Source: Algoriphagus aestuariicola (GTDB lineage: Bacteria; Bacteroidota; Bacteroidia; Cytophagales; Cyclobacteriaceae). From it: a stretch of DNA of 64,000 nucleotides. A program made the translations under genes and the position numbers. This document shows positions 56,169 to 64,000 of the stretch, piece by piece (position 1 is the stretch's first letter; every line of letters begins with the position of its first letter). A model generated the notes under the pieces. That model saw only the letters and a list, made by a program, of their open reading frames with translations. It was not told the origin of the DNA and ran no database searches. Where the stretch lies: the NCBI RefSeq assembly GCF_017254835.1, contig NZ_JAFKCW010000002.1:790592-854591 (forward strand), given 5' to 3'.

Positions 56169-57488
56169 TCATTTGAGCCAATCTGGTTTGGTAGTCGTCA
56201 CCTCCGCTTGCAGTTGGTTGAGCAAATTGTACAAGCCAAAGTAGGTTCTGTTGATGTAAAGCCCATGTCGTGAGCCCCTTGCCTGTCGGGATTTCTTGAA
56301 CATCTTGTCATTGGAGATCCTGTCCCCGAGCTGGAATATCTGCTCAAAGTAGGAGTCGTCCGAAAAATCAAAGGAGTCTACATGGAAGGGTTTGCCCAAG
56401 AGGGAGATCATTTCCCTAAAGACCTGCTTGAAGTAGCTTTTTTCTGCAGGAGAATCTTTGTCGGAAATAAAGTCCAAAGAATAGAAAACCTTGTCCAGTT
56501 CCACCTCGTCCATACCCAGTTCTTTTTTGATCAACGCGAAGTATCCTTGGTAAAAATCCTCCGGAATCACCTTGACACATCCGAAATCTATAATACCAAG
56601 GCGGCCATCTTCCTGTATGATGAAATTGCCCGGATGAGGATCAGCATGAACTTGTTTGAGTTCGTGAACCTGAAAATGGTAGAAGTCCCAAAGCGCCTGA
56701 CCGACTTGGTTGCGGGTAGCTTGGCTGGGATTGGTTTCCATCCACTCCTTGATGTGTTTCCCGAAAATCCAATCCATGGCGATGATACGCTCTGAGCTGA
56801 GTTCACTGTAATATTTTGGAAAAACGAGATTGGGGATGGAAGCGCAGGCCTTGGAGATCTCACGGGATCGCTGCACTTCAAGCAGATAGTCTGTCTCTTC
56901 CAGCAAGCGTTCCTCCACTTCCTCCATGTAGTGGTCGAGTTCCTTTTCGTTCATATTGAGCAGTCTCAATGCAAAGGGTCGTACCAACTTCAAGTCTGAG
57001 CTAACCGAATCGGCCACCCCGGGATATTGGATTTTTACCGCCAGATATCTTCCTTTCAGCGTAGCTTGATGCACCTGGCCGATGGAGGCAGCGTTCACAG
57101 CATTTCGGGAGAAGGTATCAAAAATCTGTTCGGGGCTTTTGGAGAAAAACTGCTGGAATGTCTTCACCACCAAGGGATAAGACAAAGGCGGAGCGGAACA
57201 TTGCGCCATCACGAACTTGTCCTGATAGGCCCTTGGCAGGAGGTTTTTGTCCATGGACATCATCTGGGCCACCTTTAGCGCGGAGCCTTTCAGCTCGCTC
57301 AGTGAGGAATAAATGTCCTGGGCGTTGTTTTGGTGGAGCTCTTCCTTGTCCATCGATGGATTTACCATCTTTTTCGCATAGTGCTTCACATAGTTCCCTC
57401 CCACTTTGGCCCCGGTGGTTATAAATTTTGCAGCGCGCTGCACCTTAGAAACAGGAATAGACTCCTGTTCTTTTACTCCGTCTGCCAT
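56169..57488 (-). CDS. ABC1/AarF (UbiB-like) family kinase
   Basis: A 439-residue atypical kinase of the ABC1/UbiB/AarF family. Family blocks: LKGSALKVAQMMSMD (KxGQ-like region, here KVAQ), AASIGQVHQATLKGRYLAVKIQYPG (Ala-rich loop and the VAIK-type Lys), EVHADPHPGNFI-like QVHADPHPGNFIIQEDGR and IIDFGCVKVIP. It is 3 bases downstream of the TetR gene and overlaps its transcript unit. The role in isoprenoid-quinone or lipid metabolism is by family. Confidence 0.9.
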   Translation of the reverse strand: MADGVKEQESIPVSKVQRAAKFITTGAKVGGNYVKHYAKKMVNPSMDKEELHQNNAQDIYSSLSELKGSALKVAQMMSMDKNLLPRAYQDKFVMAQCSAPPLSYPLVVKTFQQFFSKSPEQIFDTFSRNAVNAASIGQVHQATLKGRYLAVKIQYPGVADSVSSDLKLVRPFALRLLNMNEKELDHYMEEVEERLLEETDYLLEVQRSREISKACASIPNLVFPKYYSELSSERIIAMDWIFGKHIKEWMETNPSQATRNQVGQALWDFYHFQVHELKQVHADPHPGNFIIQEDGRLGIIDFGCVKVIPEDFYQGYFALIKKELGMDEVELDKVFYSLDFISDKDSPAEKSYFKQVFREMISLLGKPFHVDSFDFSDDSYFEQIFQLGDRISNDKMFKKSRQARGSRHGLYINRTYFGLYNLLNQLQAEVTTTKPDWLK

Positions 57489-57491
57489 GGT

Positions 57492-58157
57492 TTATTTGTT
57501 TTGGTAGAGAAACTTTGCAAAGTCCAAGAAGGTGTCGAGCGCACTCTTGCCCATGAGGTCAAAGGCGAGGTTGACGGATTTTTCCACCGCAGCATCGGTC
57601 TTCTCAAAGCGGGGGCTTCTGTCATCCACCCAGAAACGTAACACGAACATCACCTGAAGCCAGAGCGCTTCCCCGTACTTTTCCGTGACATAGGGCCTGT
57701 CGGCGATTTCCTCGGTTTCTTTACCCTCCGCCAAAATCTCCTCGCTGAAGTCGATGAAAGCCCTTTTGAACTCTCGGGTATCGGCCGGAAGCTCCCTGAG
57801 CGCCTTCACTTTGTCCCCATACAAAACCAAAAGATAGGAGCGGCTTTTCTTCAGCTCTTCTATCCAAGTGAACAGAAATCCCAGGAACTTCTCTCGGGCA
57901 GAATAGCTCGCGAAGACCTCCTGCTTTTGGATTTCCGCCAGCGTATCTTCAAAGATCGACGTCCAGATGGAGGACTTGATGGATTTGAACGATGTGAAAT
58001 AAGTATAAAAATCGGCCTCTTTGAGTTTGAGGCTTTGGGCAAATTTAAAGATGGAGGCCGGCTCAGATCCGTGATCCAAAACGTAGATTTTGAATCCTTC
58101 CAAGATCAGTTTACGCTGGTCTTTTTTGACAGTTTTTTTGGCAGGGGCAGTTTCCAT
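57492..58157 (-). CDS. TetR/AcrR family transcriptional regulator
   Basis: A 221-residue protein: N-terminal helix-turn-helix of TetR type (about 16-60, SIFKFAQSLKLKEADFYTYF, TSFKSI), then an all-helical ligand-binding part. It probably autoregulates the TetR-ABC1 kinase operon; 3 bases separate the two genes. The residues MET then APAKKTVKKDQRK form a basic N-terminal tail. Confidence 0.88.
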   Translation of the reverse strand: METAPAKKTVKKDQRKLILEGFKIYVLDHGSEPASIFKFAQSLKLKEADFYTYFTSFKSIKSSIWTSIFEDTLAEIQKQEVFASYSAREKFLGFLFTWIEELKKSRSYLLVLYGDKVKALRELPADTREFKRAFIDFSEEILAEGKETEEIADRPYVTEKYGEALWLQVMFVLRFWVDDRSPRFEKTDAAVEKSVNLAFDLMGKSALDTFLDFAKFLYQNK

Positions 58158-58216
58158 AGTTATGTGTTGGCTCTATGGATTTAACCGATCCTGCTTGAGA
58201 TAGTTTGGCTTGGAAG

Positions 58217-58244
58217 CAAAAAAAGCCGGAAAATATTTCCGGCT
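58217..58244 (-). terminator. Terminator of hslV
   Basis: On the minus strand AGCCGGAAA, 3-base loop, TTTCCGGCT followed by six T, 28 bases beyond the hslV stop. Confidence 0.85.
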
Positions 58245-58271
58245 CCAATTCATGTTTTTTGAATAAGTATC

Positions 58272-58814
58272 TCAATCCTTCACTTTCTCCACCACCAGAT
58301 TATGGTTGGTGTAGATGCAGACATCCGCGGCAATGTGTAGGCTTTCACGCACCATTTCCTCGGCAGATAGTTGAGGGGCGAATTTCTTCATCGCACGGGC
58401 CGCAGACTGGGCAAACATGCTCCCCGAACCAATAGTCGCGATCTCCATATCCGGCTCAATTACGTCTCCATTGCCAGAGATGATCAAGATATCCTCTTTG
58501 TCAGCCACGATCATCATCGCCTCAAGTTTGCTCAGCATTCGGTCTGTACGCCACTCCTTTGCCAACTCCACCGCGGCGCGCTTCATGTTGTTGCCAAAAG
58601 CGCCGAGCTTCTCTTCAAACTTTTCCAAAAGCGTAAACGCATCGGCCGTCGATCCCGCAAAACCGGTCACGATCTTTCCCCCCTGCAATACTCGGATTTT
58701 CTTCACAGAGCTTTTCGCCACGGTATTTCCCAGCGTTGCCTGTCCGTCTGCTCCTATGACTACCTCACCGTTGTGCCTGATGGCGACGACGGTGGTTGAT
58801 TTGATTTTTTCCAT
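58272..58814 (-). CDS. hslV: ATP-dependent protease proteolytic subunit HslV
   Basis: A 180-residue N-terminal-threonine protease. Mature N-terminus TTVVAIRHNGEVVIGADGQA is preceded by MEKIKS, which is presumably cleaved so Thr7 becomes the catalytic residue; then TLGNTVAKSSVKKIRV and GFAGSTADAFTLLEKFE. ATG at 58814, not the extended start at 58856. The ATPase partner HslU is not adjacent. Complete. Confidence 0.95.
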   Translation of the reverse strand: MEKIKSTTVVAIRHNGEVVIGADGQATLGNTVAKSSVKKIRVLQGGKIVTGFAGSTADAFTLLEKFEEKLGAFGNNMKRAAVELAKEWRTDRMLSKLEAMMIVADKEDILIISGNGDVIEPDMEIATIGSGSMFAQSAARAMKKFAPQLSAEEMVRESLHIAADVCIYTNHNLVVEKVKD

Positions 58815-58901
58815 GTAATAAAAGTGTAAGATTATCGGCTGTTTGGCTATTGGCATTTCTCTAGGGACGCCTTATTAGCACATTGCTTCTCACCAATAAC
58901 C

Positions 58902-58939
58902 GTTCTAAAACAAAAAGTCCCGTCGAAACAGGACTTTTT
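58902..58939 (-). terminator. Terminator of the PDH E2 gene
   Basis: On the minus strand AAAAAGTCCTG, 6-base loop, CGGGACTTTTT, then GTTTT: an 11-bp stem with one mismatch, 12 bases past the stop. Confidence 0.8.
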
Positions 58940-58951
58940 GGCAGTTGATTT

Positions 58952-60601
58952 TTATACCAAGATCCGAACAGGATCTTCAAGAAGTCCTTTTAGAGTCAAA
59001 AGGAACGCCGACCCGACGGCTCCATCGACTACGCGGTGGTCACAGGAAAGCGTCACCTTCATGATATTGCCAATCTTCATCTGTCCGTCCTTCACGATGA
59101 CGGTCTCTTTGATTCCGCCTACGGCAAGAATACAAGCGTCTGGCGGATTGATGATAGCTGTAAACTCATCGATACCGAACATCCCCAAATTGGAAATGGT
59201 GAAGGTATTTCCCTCCCAATCTTTAGGCTGGAGTTCTTTGTTTTTGGCTTTTCCGCCAAGCGACTTGGCTTGGTTGGATATCTGCGAAAGAGAAAGACTA
59301 TCTGCGAATCGAATCACAGGTACGAGTAGCCCATCCTCTACGGCTACGGCCATGCCGATATGAATATGGTCGTTATAACGGATTTTGTCGCCTAGCCAGC
59401 TGGAGTTCACTTTTGGATGCTGGCGCAAAGCTGCCGCGGTAGCCTTGATCACCATGTCGTTGAATGAGATTTTCACAGGGGAAATCTCGTTCATGCTTTT
59501 CCTTGCTTCGACGGCCTTGTCCATGTTGATCTCCATGGTAAGGTAGAAGTGTGGCGCGCCAAATTTGCTTTCGGCAAGTCGCTTTGCGATCACCTTTCTC
59601 ATTTGGGAAACTTTTTCCTCGCGGAAGCTTTCCTGGCCAAGTGCAGGCGCAGCGCTTGCGGCGGCGGCAGGCGCCGCGGAAGCGGCTGTTGGCACAAAGG
59701 TTTCGATGTCACGCTTTACGATTCTTCCACCCTCACCTGATCCATTGACCTGACGGATGTCAAATCCTTTTTCCTCCGCCATCTTCTTAGCCAAAGGTGA
59801 TGCTTTCACTCGCTCACCACTTGCACTAGCTACCGGTGCACTAGCAGGGGCGGCCGGAGCAGCTTTGGCCGCTGGAGCCTCAGCTTTTGCTTCTTCAATG
59901 GGCTCAGCTTTGGTTTCTGCCGGAGCGGAAGCCTTAGCTCCGCCCTGCTGTGCCTTCAGCAGGGTCTGGTAGTCTGCGCCTTTTTCACCAATGACTGCGA
60001 TAACTCCATCCACAGGCACACTGTCTCCGGCTTCCACACCGATGTAAAGGAGCACACCGTCTTCGTAGGACTCGAGTTCCATCGTCGCCTTGTCGGTCTC
60101 GACTTCGGCGATGATTTCACCAGATTTGACAGAGTCTCCGACTTTTTTTAGCCAGGAAGCAATGGTTCCTTCCTGCATGGTGTCACTCATCTTAGGCATG
60201 GTGATCACCGTAGCGTTGATGCTGGAGGTGTCTATTTTTTCGGCAGGAGCTTCTGCTTTCTCAGCTTTAACTGGTTCTTCGGCCTTAGCTTCTGGCTTTG
60301 ATTCTTCTTTTTTGGTTTCGGCTGGGCTGGACGACCCGTTGAGCAGGTGCTCGTATTCTTCGCCTTTTTCACCGATGATGGCAATGACGCCATTGACCGG
60401 TACTGAATCTTTTTCTTGAACTCCAATATATAAAAGCACACCCTCTTCGTAAGACTCCAACTCCATGGTTGCTTTGTCGGTCTCCACTTCGGCCAAGATG
60501 TCGCCCGGCTTCACGGTATCCCCTACCTTTTTCAACCACGCAGCGATCACTCCCTCCTCCATGGTGTCACTCATTTTTGGCATTCTTATTATTTCGGCCA
60601 T
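58952..60601 (-). CDS. pdhC: Pyruvate dehydrogenase E2 (dihydrolipoamide acetyltransferase)
   Basis: A 549-residue E2 with two lipoyl domains: attachment Lys43 and Lys171, both in the motif ETDKATMELE. Ala/Pro/Lys-rich linkers join them, then a peripheral-subunit-binding domain (about 250-285, KASPLAKKMAEEKGFDI) and the catalytic domain with SCDHRVVDGAVG near 525. The E1 and E3 genes are not in the window. ATG at 60601 is preferred over the 56-residue longer start. A near-consensus promoter lies upstream. Confidence 0.96.
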   Translation of the reverse strand: MAEIIRMPKMSDTMEEGVIAAWLKKVGDTVKPGDILAEVETDKATMELESYEEGVLLYIGVQEKDSVPVNGVIAIIGEKGEEYEHLLNGSSSPAETKKEESKPEAKAEEPVKAEKAEAPAEKIDTSSINATVITMPKMSDTMQEGTIASWLKKVGDSVKSGEIIAEVETDKATMELESYEDGVLLYIGVEAGDSVPVDGVIAVIGEKGADYQTLLKAQQGGAKASAPAETKAEPIEEAKAEAPAAKAAPAAPASAPVASASGERVKASPLAKKMAEEKGFDIRQVNGSGEGGRIVKRDIETFVPTAASAAPAAAASAAPALGQESFREEKVSQMRKVIAKRLAESKFGAPHFYLTMEINMDKAVEARKSMNEISPVKISFNDMVIKATAAALRQHPKVNSSWLGDKIRYNDHIHIGMAVAVEDGLLVPVIRFADSLSLSQISNQAKSLGGKAKNKELQPKDWEGNTFTISNLGMFGIDEFTAIINPPDACILAVGGIKETVIVKDGQMKIGNIMKVTLSCDHRVVDGAVGSAFLLTLKGLLEDPVRILV

Positions 60602-60636
60602 AGGTAATTTCGAGCTTGTTCGTTTTTTAAAGTGTC

Positions 60637-60668
60637 CAAAAATAGTTTTTAAAAACGCTTTATTCAAA
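60637..60668 (-). promoter_or_regulatory. Promoter of the PDH E2 gene
   Basis: On the minus strand TTTG (60665-60668), 20 bases, TATTTTTG (60637-60644): exact matches to both -33 and -7 Bacteroidota elements at the usual spacing, 36 bases before the ATG. Confidence 0.65.
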
Positions 60669-60712
60669 TTTATATCCTGTATTTTCCATGTCGTTTTAGG
60701 CCGTATTTCACC

Positions 60713-61672
60713 ATGCCACTGACTTCTGACAGCCTCTACCAAAGACCTAATTGGCTCTTTAGTGGACACTTAGAAACCATTTATCCCGCGCTTTTCCGAA
60801 AGGTGGAAATCCAAAAACCTAAGCGGGAGCGGATAGAAACTCCCGACGGCGACTTCTTGGACTTGGACTGGTTCAACACGGGGAGTACTCGTCTGGTGAT
60901 CGTCAGCCATGGCTTGGAGGGCAACAGCACCCGCCCCTACATGCTGGGAATGGCTCGTGAGTTCACCCAAAAGGACTTCGACGTGCTCACATGGAACTTT
61001 CGCGGATGCAGCGGGGAAATGAACCGAAAGGCAATCTTTTACCATAGCGGGGCGACCTACGATCTGGACACCGTAGTCCGCCATGCCCAAGCAGATTATC
61101 AGGAGATCTACTTGGTGGGGTTTAGCCTCGGGGGAAACCTCACCCTGAAATACCTCGGAGAGCAAAAATCCTCAAATCCCAAAATAAAAAAGGGGATTGC
61201 GATCTCGGTTCCGCTGGATTTGGCAAAGTCCTGCGAAAAAATTTCAACCGGCGAAAACATCATCTATTCCAGACGGTTTTTGGTCAGCCTCAAAGAAAAA
61301 GTCCAAAACAAATCCTCCCTGTTTCCAGGAGAGATTTCCCCGAAAGCGCTGCGCAAAATCAAAACGCTCCGTGAGTTTGACGATATCTACACAGGTCCTT
61401 TGCATGGCTTTTCGAATGCCACCGAATACTATCGGGTCAATTCTTCACTCCAGTTTCTGGAACTCATCGAAGTGCCGACACTCGTGCTAAATGCCCAAAA
61501 CGACCCCTTCCTCAGTGACACCTGTTTCCCCACAGAAATGGCCAACCGTCTTGAACAGGTCCATTTTGAGTTTCCAAAGCATGGAGGCCACGTAGGGTTT
61601 ACCGGACCTTTCCCAGAAAAAACCTATTACTCTGAGCGTCGGGCAGTTGAATTTATAACCTTTGATCTCTAA
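60713..61672 (+). CDS. YheT-family alpha/beta hydrolase
   Basis: A 319-residue alpha/beta hydrolase of the YheT/EMB8 type. Blocks: WLFSGHLETIYPALFRK, RLVIVSHGLEGNSTRPY, LTWNFRGCSGEMN and the nucleophile Ser138 in LVGFSLGGNLTLKYLG; the late His is in FPKHGGHVGF. No signal peptide. Starts 36 bases from the divergent PDH promoter and is followed by the HMCES gene after 30 bases. Substrate unknown, probably an ester or lipid. Confidence 0.92.
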   Translation: MPLTSDSLYQRPNWLFSGHLETIYPALFRKVEIQKPKRERIETPDGDFLDLDWFNTGSTRLVIVSHGLEGNSTRPYMLGMAREFTQKDFDVLTWNFRGCSGEMNRKAIFYHSGATYDLDTVVRHAQADYQEIYLVGFSLGGNLTLKYLGEQKSSNPKIKKGIAISVPLDLAKSCEKISTGENIIYSRRFLVSLKEKVQNKSSLFPGEISPKALRKIKTLREFDDIYTGPLHGFSNATEYYRVNSSLQFLELIEVPTLVLNAQNDPFLSDTCFPTEMANRLEQVHFEFPKHGGHVGFTGPFPEKTYYSERRAVEFITFDL

Positions 61673-61702
61673 CTTCCGCTCTAATAATTCAACTCCCTGA
61701 TC

Positions 61703-62401
61703 ATGTGTGGAAGATATTCCCTGAGCAAAAGTAAAGCAGAACTGGAGGAACGGTTTCAGGCGGAAATGTTGGTGGATTTCAAACCTAGGTTCAATATTGC
61801 TCCCACGCAGCTGGTGCCGGTGATCACGTCGGATAGCCCAAAAGGCTTCTCCTTCTTTTATTGGGGCGTGACTCCGGACTTTGGCCACAACAAACCCGTC
61901 GCGCAGAAGCTGATCAACGCCCGGGCTGAATCGATTCACGAGAAGCTTTCCTTCAGGAGTTCCTTCCAACGTCGGCGTTGTCTTATTCCCGCTGACGGCT
62001 TTTTTGAGTGGAAAAAACTGGGGAAAAAGACCAAAATCCCCTATCGATTCACCTTGAGGGAGGACGAGCTGTTTTCCTTTGCGGGAATTTGGGAAGAATA
62101 CGAAACAGTTTCCGGAGAATCGCAGCATACTTTTCTGATTCTCACAACATCTCCCAATGAGGTAGTGGAGGAGGTACACGACCAGATGCCGGTGATCTTA
62201 AACCGGCAGCAGGAAAAAAAGTGGCTCGACAAATACAGCTCAGAAAGCGACCTACTAAACTTACTCCAACCTTATCCTGCGGAATTGATGTTGAGCTATT
62301 CGGTTTCGTCTTTGGTCAATTCGGTTCAGAATGATTCTCCTGGGATCATCCGGAAAATCTCGCCGATGGACCAGTTTGGGAATTATACCCTTTTCGGATA
62401 A
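61703..62401 (+). CDS. SOS response-associated peptidase (HMCES/YedK family)
   Basis: A 232-residue protein of the HMCES/YedK SRAP family, which forms a stable crosslink with abasic sites in single-stranded DNA. The catalytic Cys2 begins MCGRYSLSKSKAEL; NIAPTQLVPVI, NARAESIHEK, CLIPADGFFEWKKLG and VHDQMPVIL (His) are conserved. Its name comes from co-occurrence with SOS genes; no LexA box was seen here. Likely co-transcribed with the upstream hydrolase. Confidence 0.95.
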   Translation: MCGRYSLSKSKAELEERFQAEMLVDFKPRFNIAPTQLVPVITSDSPKGFSFFYWGVTPDFGHNKPVAQKLINARAESIHEKLSFRSSFQRRRCLIPADGFFEWKKLGKKTKIPYRFTLREDELFSFAGIWEEYETVSGESQHTFLILTTSPNEVVEEVHDQMPVILNRQQEKKWLDKYSSESDLLNLLQPYPAELMLSYSVSSLVNSVQNDSPGIIRKISPMDQFGNYTLFG

Positions 62402-62502
62402 AATTCAATAATCTGCACCAAGACCGTATTTTTTGCGTCTCTGCCCGCCAGTAGCGATATTGGCAGTCTTTAGTACTTTTAAAAAAGTAGACCCTAGCAG
62501 CA

Positions 62503-63501
62503 ATGAATAAATCCCGAATACTCGGAGCCGGACACTTCGTTCCGGAGCGGATTGTCACCAATGAGGAACTTTCCCAAATGATGAACACCAACGACGAGTG
62601 GATCGTAGAGCGAACGGGAATCCACGAGAGAAGGTGGTTTACCCCAGGAGTGGATACAGTGACCAACATGTCGGCCAAAGCAAGTCGCATGGCAATGGAG
62701 AGGGCTGGAGTAGCCGCACAGGACATTGATTTCATCGTCTTTGCTACCATCACGTCGGATTATTTTCTTCCAGGAAATGGGGTACTGCTGCAACGGGAGT
62801 TGGGCATGACAAGCATCGGTGCCTTAGATGTGAAAAATGCCTGTTCCGGCTTTCTCTATGCACTATCGGTCGCAGACCAATTTATCAAAACCGGCATGTA
62901 CAAAAAAATCCTCGTCGTCGGCGCCGAGATCCAATCGTCCGCTTTGGACAAAAGCGACGAGGGCAGATCCAGCGCGGTCATCTTTGCAGATGGCGCAGGG
63001 GCAGTGGTCTTGGGTGCCACAGCACAGGACCAACCCGGAATACTCAGCTCCCATCTTCATTCGGAAGGGGCTTACGCAGAGGAGCTGTACTGCATCGCGC
63101 CGAGCTCCAGCGGAAGCGTACGTATTTCCCAAGAGATGATAGATCGGGGGGATTTTTTTCTTAAAATGAACGGAAACACGGTCTTCAAACACGCCATTGT
63201 CCGCTTCATGGAAGTGATCAACGAAGCCTTGGACCACAACATGCTGTCCAAAGATGATATCGATCTGTTGATTCCGCACCAAGCCAACCTGAGAATCAGC
63301 CAATATGTGCAGCAAAAGCTGGGGCTTCCGGACGAAAAGGTTTTCAACAATATCATGTACTTGGGCAATACCACTGCGGGCACGATTCCCATTGCCCTTT
63401 CTCAGGCTTGGGAACAGGGAAAATTAAAGGAGGGAGATTTGGTGTGCTTAGCGGCCTTCGGTTCCGGATTCACTTGGGCGTCGGTTTTACTTCGCTGGTA
63501 A
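62503..63501 (+). CDS. fabH: 3-oxoacyl-ACP synthase III
   Basis: A 332-residue condensing enzyme that starts fatty-acid synthesis from acyl-CoA and malonyl-ACP. Catalytic Cys114 in VKNACSGFLYAL, His in LIPHQANLRI and Asn in YLGNTTAGTIP. A complete family pattern with NTNDEWIVERTGIHERRW near the N-terminus. The next gene starts at its stop codon (1-base overlap). A palindrome TACTTTT/AAAAGTA at 62474-62489 lies just upstream. Confidence 0.95.
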   Translation: MNKSRILGAGHFVPERIVTNEELSQMMNTNDEWIVERTGIHERRWFTPGVDTVTNMSAKASRMAMERAGVAAQDIDFIVFATITSDYFLPGNGVLLQRELGMTSIGALDVKNACSGFLYALSVADQFIKTGMYKKILVVGAEIQSSALDKSDEGRSSAVIFADGAGAVVLGATAQDQPGILSSHLHSEGAYAEELYCIAPSSSGSVRISQEMIDRGDFFLKMNGNTVFKHAIVRFMEVINEALDHNMLSKDDIDLLIPHQANLRISQYVQQKLGLPDEKVFNNIMYLGNTTAGTIPIALSQAWEQGKLKEGDLVCLAAFGSGFTWASVLLRW

Positions 63502-64000
63502 TGGAAGAATCAAATGAACTTTTAGATCTTGATCTTTGGCAAAACTCCGACCTCATCCGTCGCCAAAACTTCCTGAAAAGCCAATTCATTGAGATTTTGG
63601 AAGACTTAGCGAATTCAATTTCCTCCCGGGACTTTGAAAAAATCTCTCCGCGGTCGCGGGGCTCCAAGATATCCAAGGGCAATGATCTCCTAGGACTCCC
63701 CTACCAAGTCTTGGACATGATCCGGGATTTCAATTCACTCGAGGGTGCTAATATTCGTATGCTCAATTGGTTTGGGAAGGGATTCTTTGTCACTATTTTG
63801 TTGGGAAAAAATCGAGCAAATCCCATTTTGCCACTTTTGGAGCAGGGGTTTCACTTTGGCATGAGTGACAACAAGTGGGACTATCCAGAGCTGATTTTGA
63901 ACAACAGCCAAACCCGGGATCCTGACCTGATCCGAAAGCGTGATGGAGAATTCTCTCTTTGGATCAAGAAATTTGAACTGGATAAAAACCCAAAAATCAA
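63501..64000 (+). CDS. Unknown protein, cut by the right edge
   Basis: An ATG overlapping the fabH stop by one base opens a frame of at least 166 codons that runs off the window. The N-terminus MEESNELLDLDLWQNSDLIR is acidic and soluble-looking; later LPYQVLDMIRDFNSLEGA and MLNWFGKGFFVTILLGKN are seen. I do not recognise the family. Coupling to fabH suggests a shared transcript. Confidence 0.7.
   Translation, partial: MEESNELLDLDLWQNSDLIRRQNFLKSQFIEILEDLANSISSRDFEKISPRSRGSKISKGNDLLGLPYQVLDMIRDFNSLEGANIRMLNWFGKGFFVTILLGKNRANPILPLLEQGFHFGMSDNKWDYPELILNNSQTRDPDLIRKRDGEFSLWIKKFELDKNPKI

Noticed and set aside
60602-60769. 56-residue N-terminal extension of PDH E2
   Set aside because: It would overlap the divergent hydrolase start and the clear promoter; the lipoyl domain begins right at the ATG at 60601.

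Overview
The window is ordinary chromosomal DNA from a Bacteroidota bacterium, most likely a marine or soil Cytophagales of the Cyclobacteriaceae/Algoriphagus type. Four things point there. The gene families are lineage-typical: an IPExxxVDY protein beside pyruvate kinase, a DUF3276/PUR-alpha-like protein, the DUF5103 type IX secretion plug protein, DUF5117-type zinc proteases and OprO/P-type porins. The promoters are Bacteroidota-type (-33 TTTG, -7 TAnnTTTG). Gene starts carry A-rich leaders rather than clear Shine-Dalgarno sites. There are many Sec signal peptides and lipoproteins. No rRNA gene, intact tRNA gene, CRISPR array or insertion sequence was seen. This is inference from gene content, not from a database search.

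Left part (1-10100, all minus strand): a probable four-gene operon (dcuB-type transporter, secreted L-asparaginase, aspartase with a signal peptide, OprP-type porin) that looks built to turn external asparagine into aspartate, fumarate and ammonia outside the cytoplasm. Next come a GlgX-type debranching enzyme, a lipoprotein acylase of the penicillin/AHL acylase family and an aldo/keto reductase.

10230-19475: pfkA and a small LemA-like membrane protein, miaA on the other strand, then a tightly overlapping five-gene operon (REC-Hpt regulator, REC regulator, unknown protein, metallo-beta-lactamase-fold hydrolase, NFACT/RqcH-like protein). A FAS1 lipoprotein and the IPExxxVDY-pyk pair follow on the minus strand. 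19480-32090: the fatty-acid/RNA operon acpP-fabF-rnc-nadE-lgt, yidD, then a run of exported outer-membrane proteins (POTRA/barrel, PorV-like, ComEA-like HhH plus barrel, zinc metalloprotease).

32100-50620: an ASK-like predicted nucleotide-base-processing domain fused to a TPR-S-like region, an M3 oligopeptidase, two AI-2E-family permeases, a TPR lipoprotein, a large hybrid histidine kinase, a second porin, aconitase, a 7TM histidine kinase, a LuxC-like acyl-CoA reductase divergent from a ferredoxin, DUF3276 and ychF. 50630-64000: an orphan Cas6 RNase-like gene with its own promoter, the type IX secretion plug protein, an ABC-F ATPase, a secreted sorbosone-dehydrogenase-like beta-propeller, an ABC1 kinase/TetR pair, hslV, pyruvate dehydrogenase E2, a YheT-type hydrolase, an HMCES/YedK DNA-protein crosslink protein, fabH and a gene cut by the right edge.

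The most notable items are the orphan Cas6, the ASK-like protein, the exported aspartase pathway and the secreted HhH-barrel protein. Several starts were moved downstream from the longest reading frame to an ATG that begins a signal peptide or the conserved domain; TTG or GTG starts are proposed where no ATG fits.
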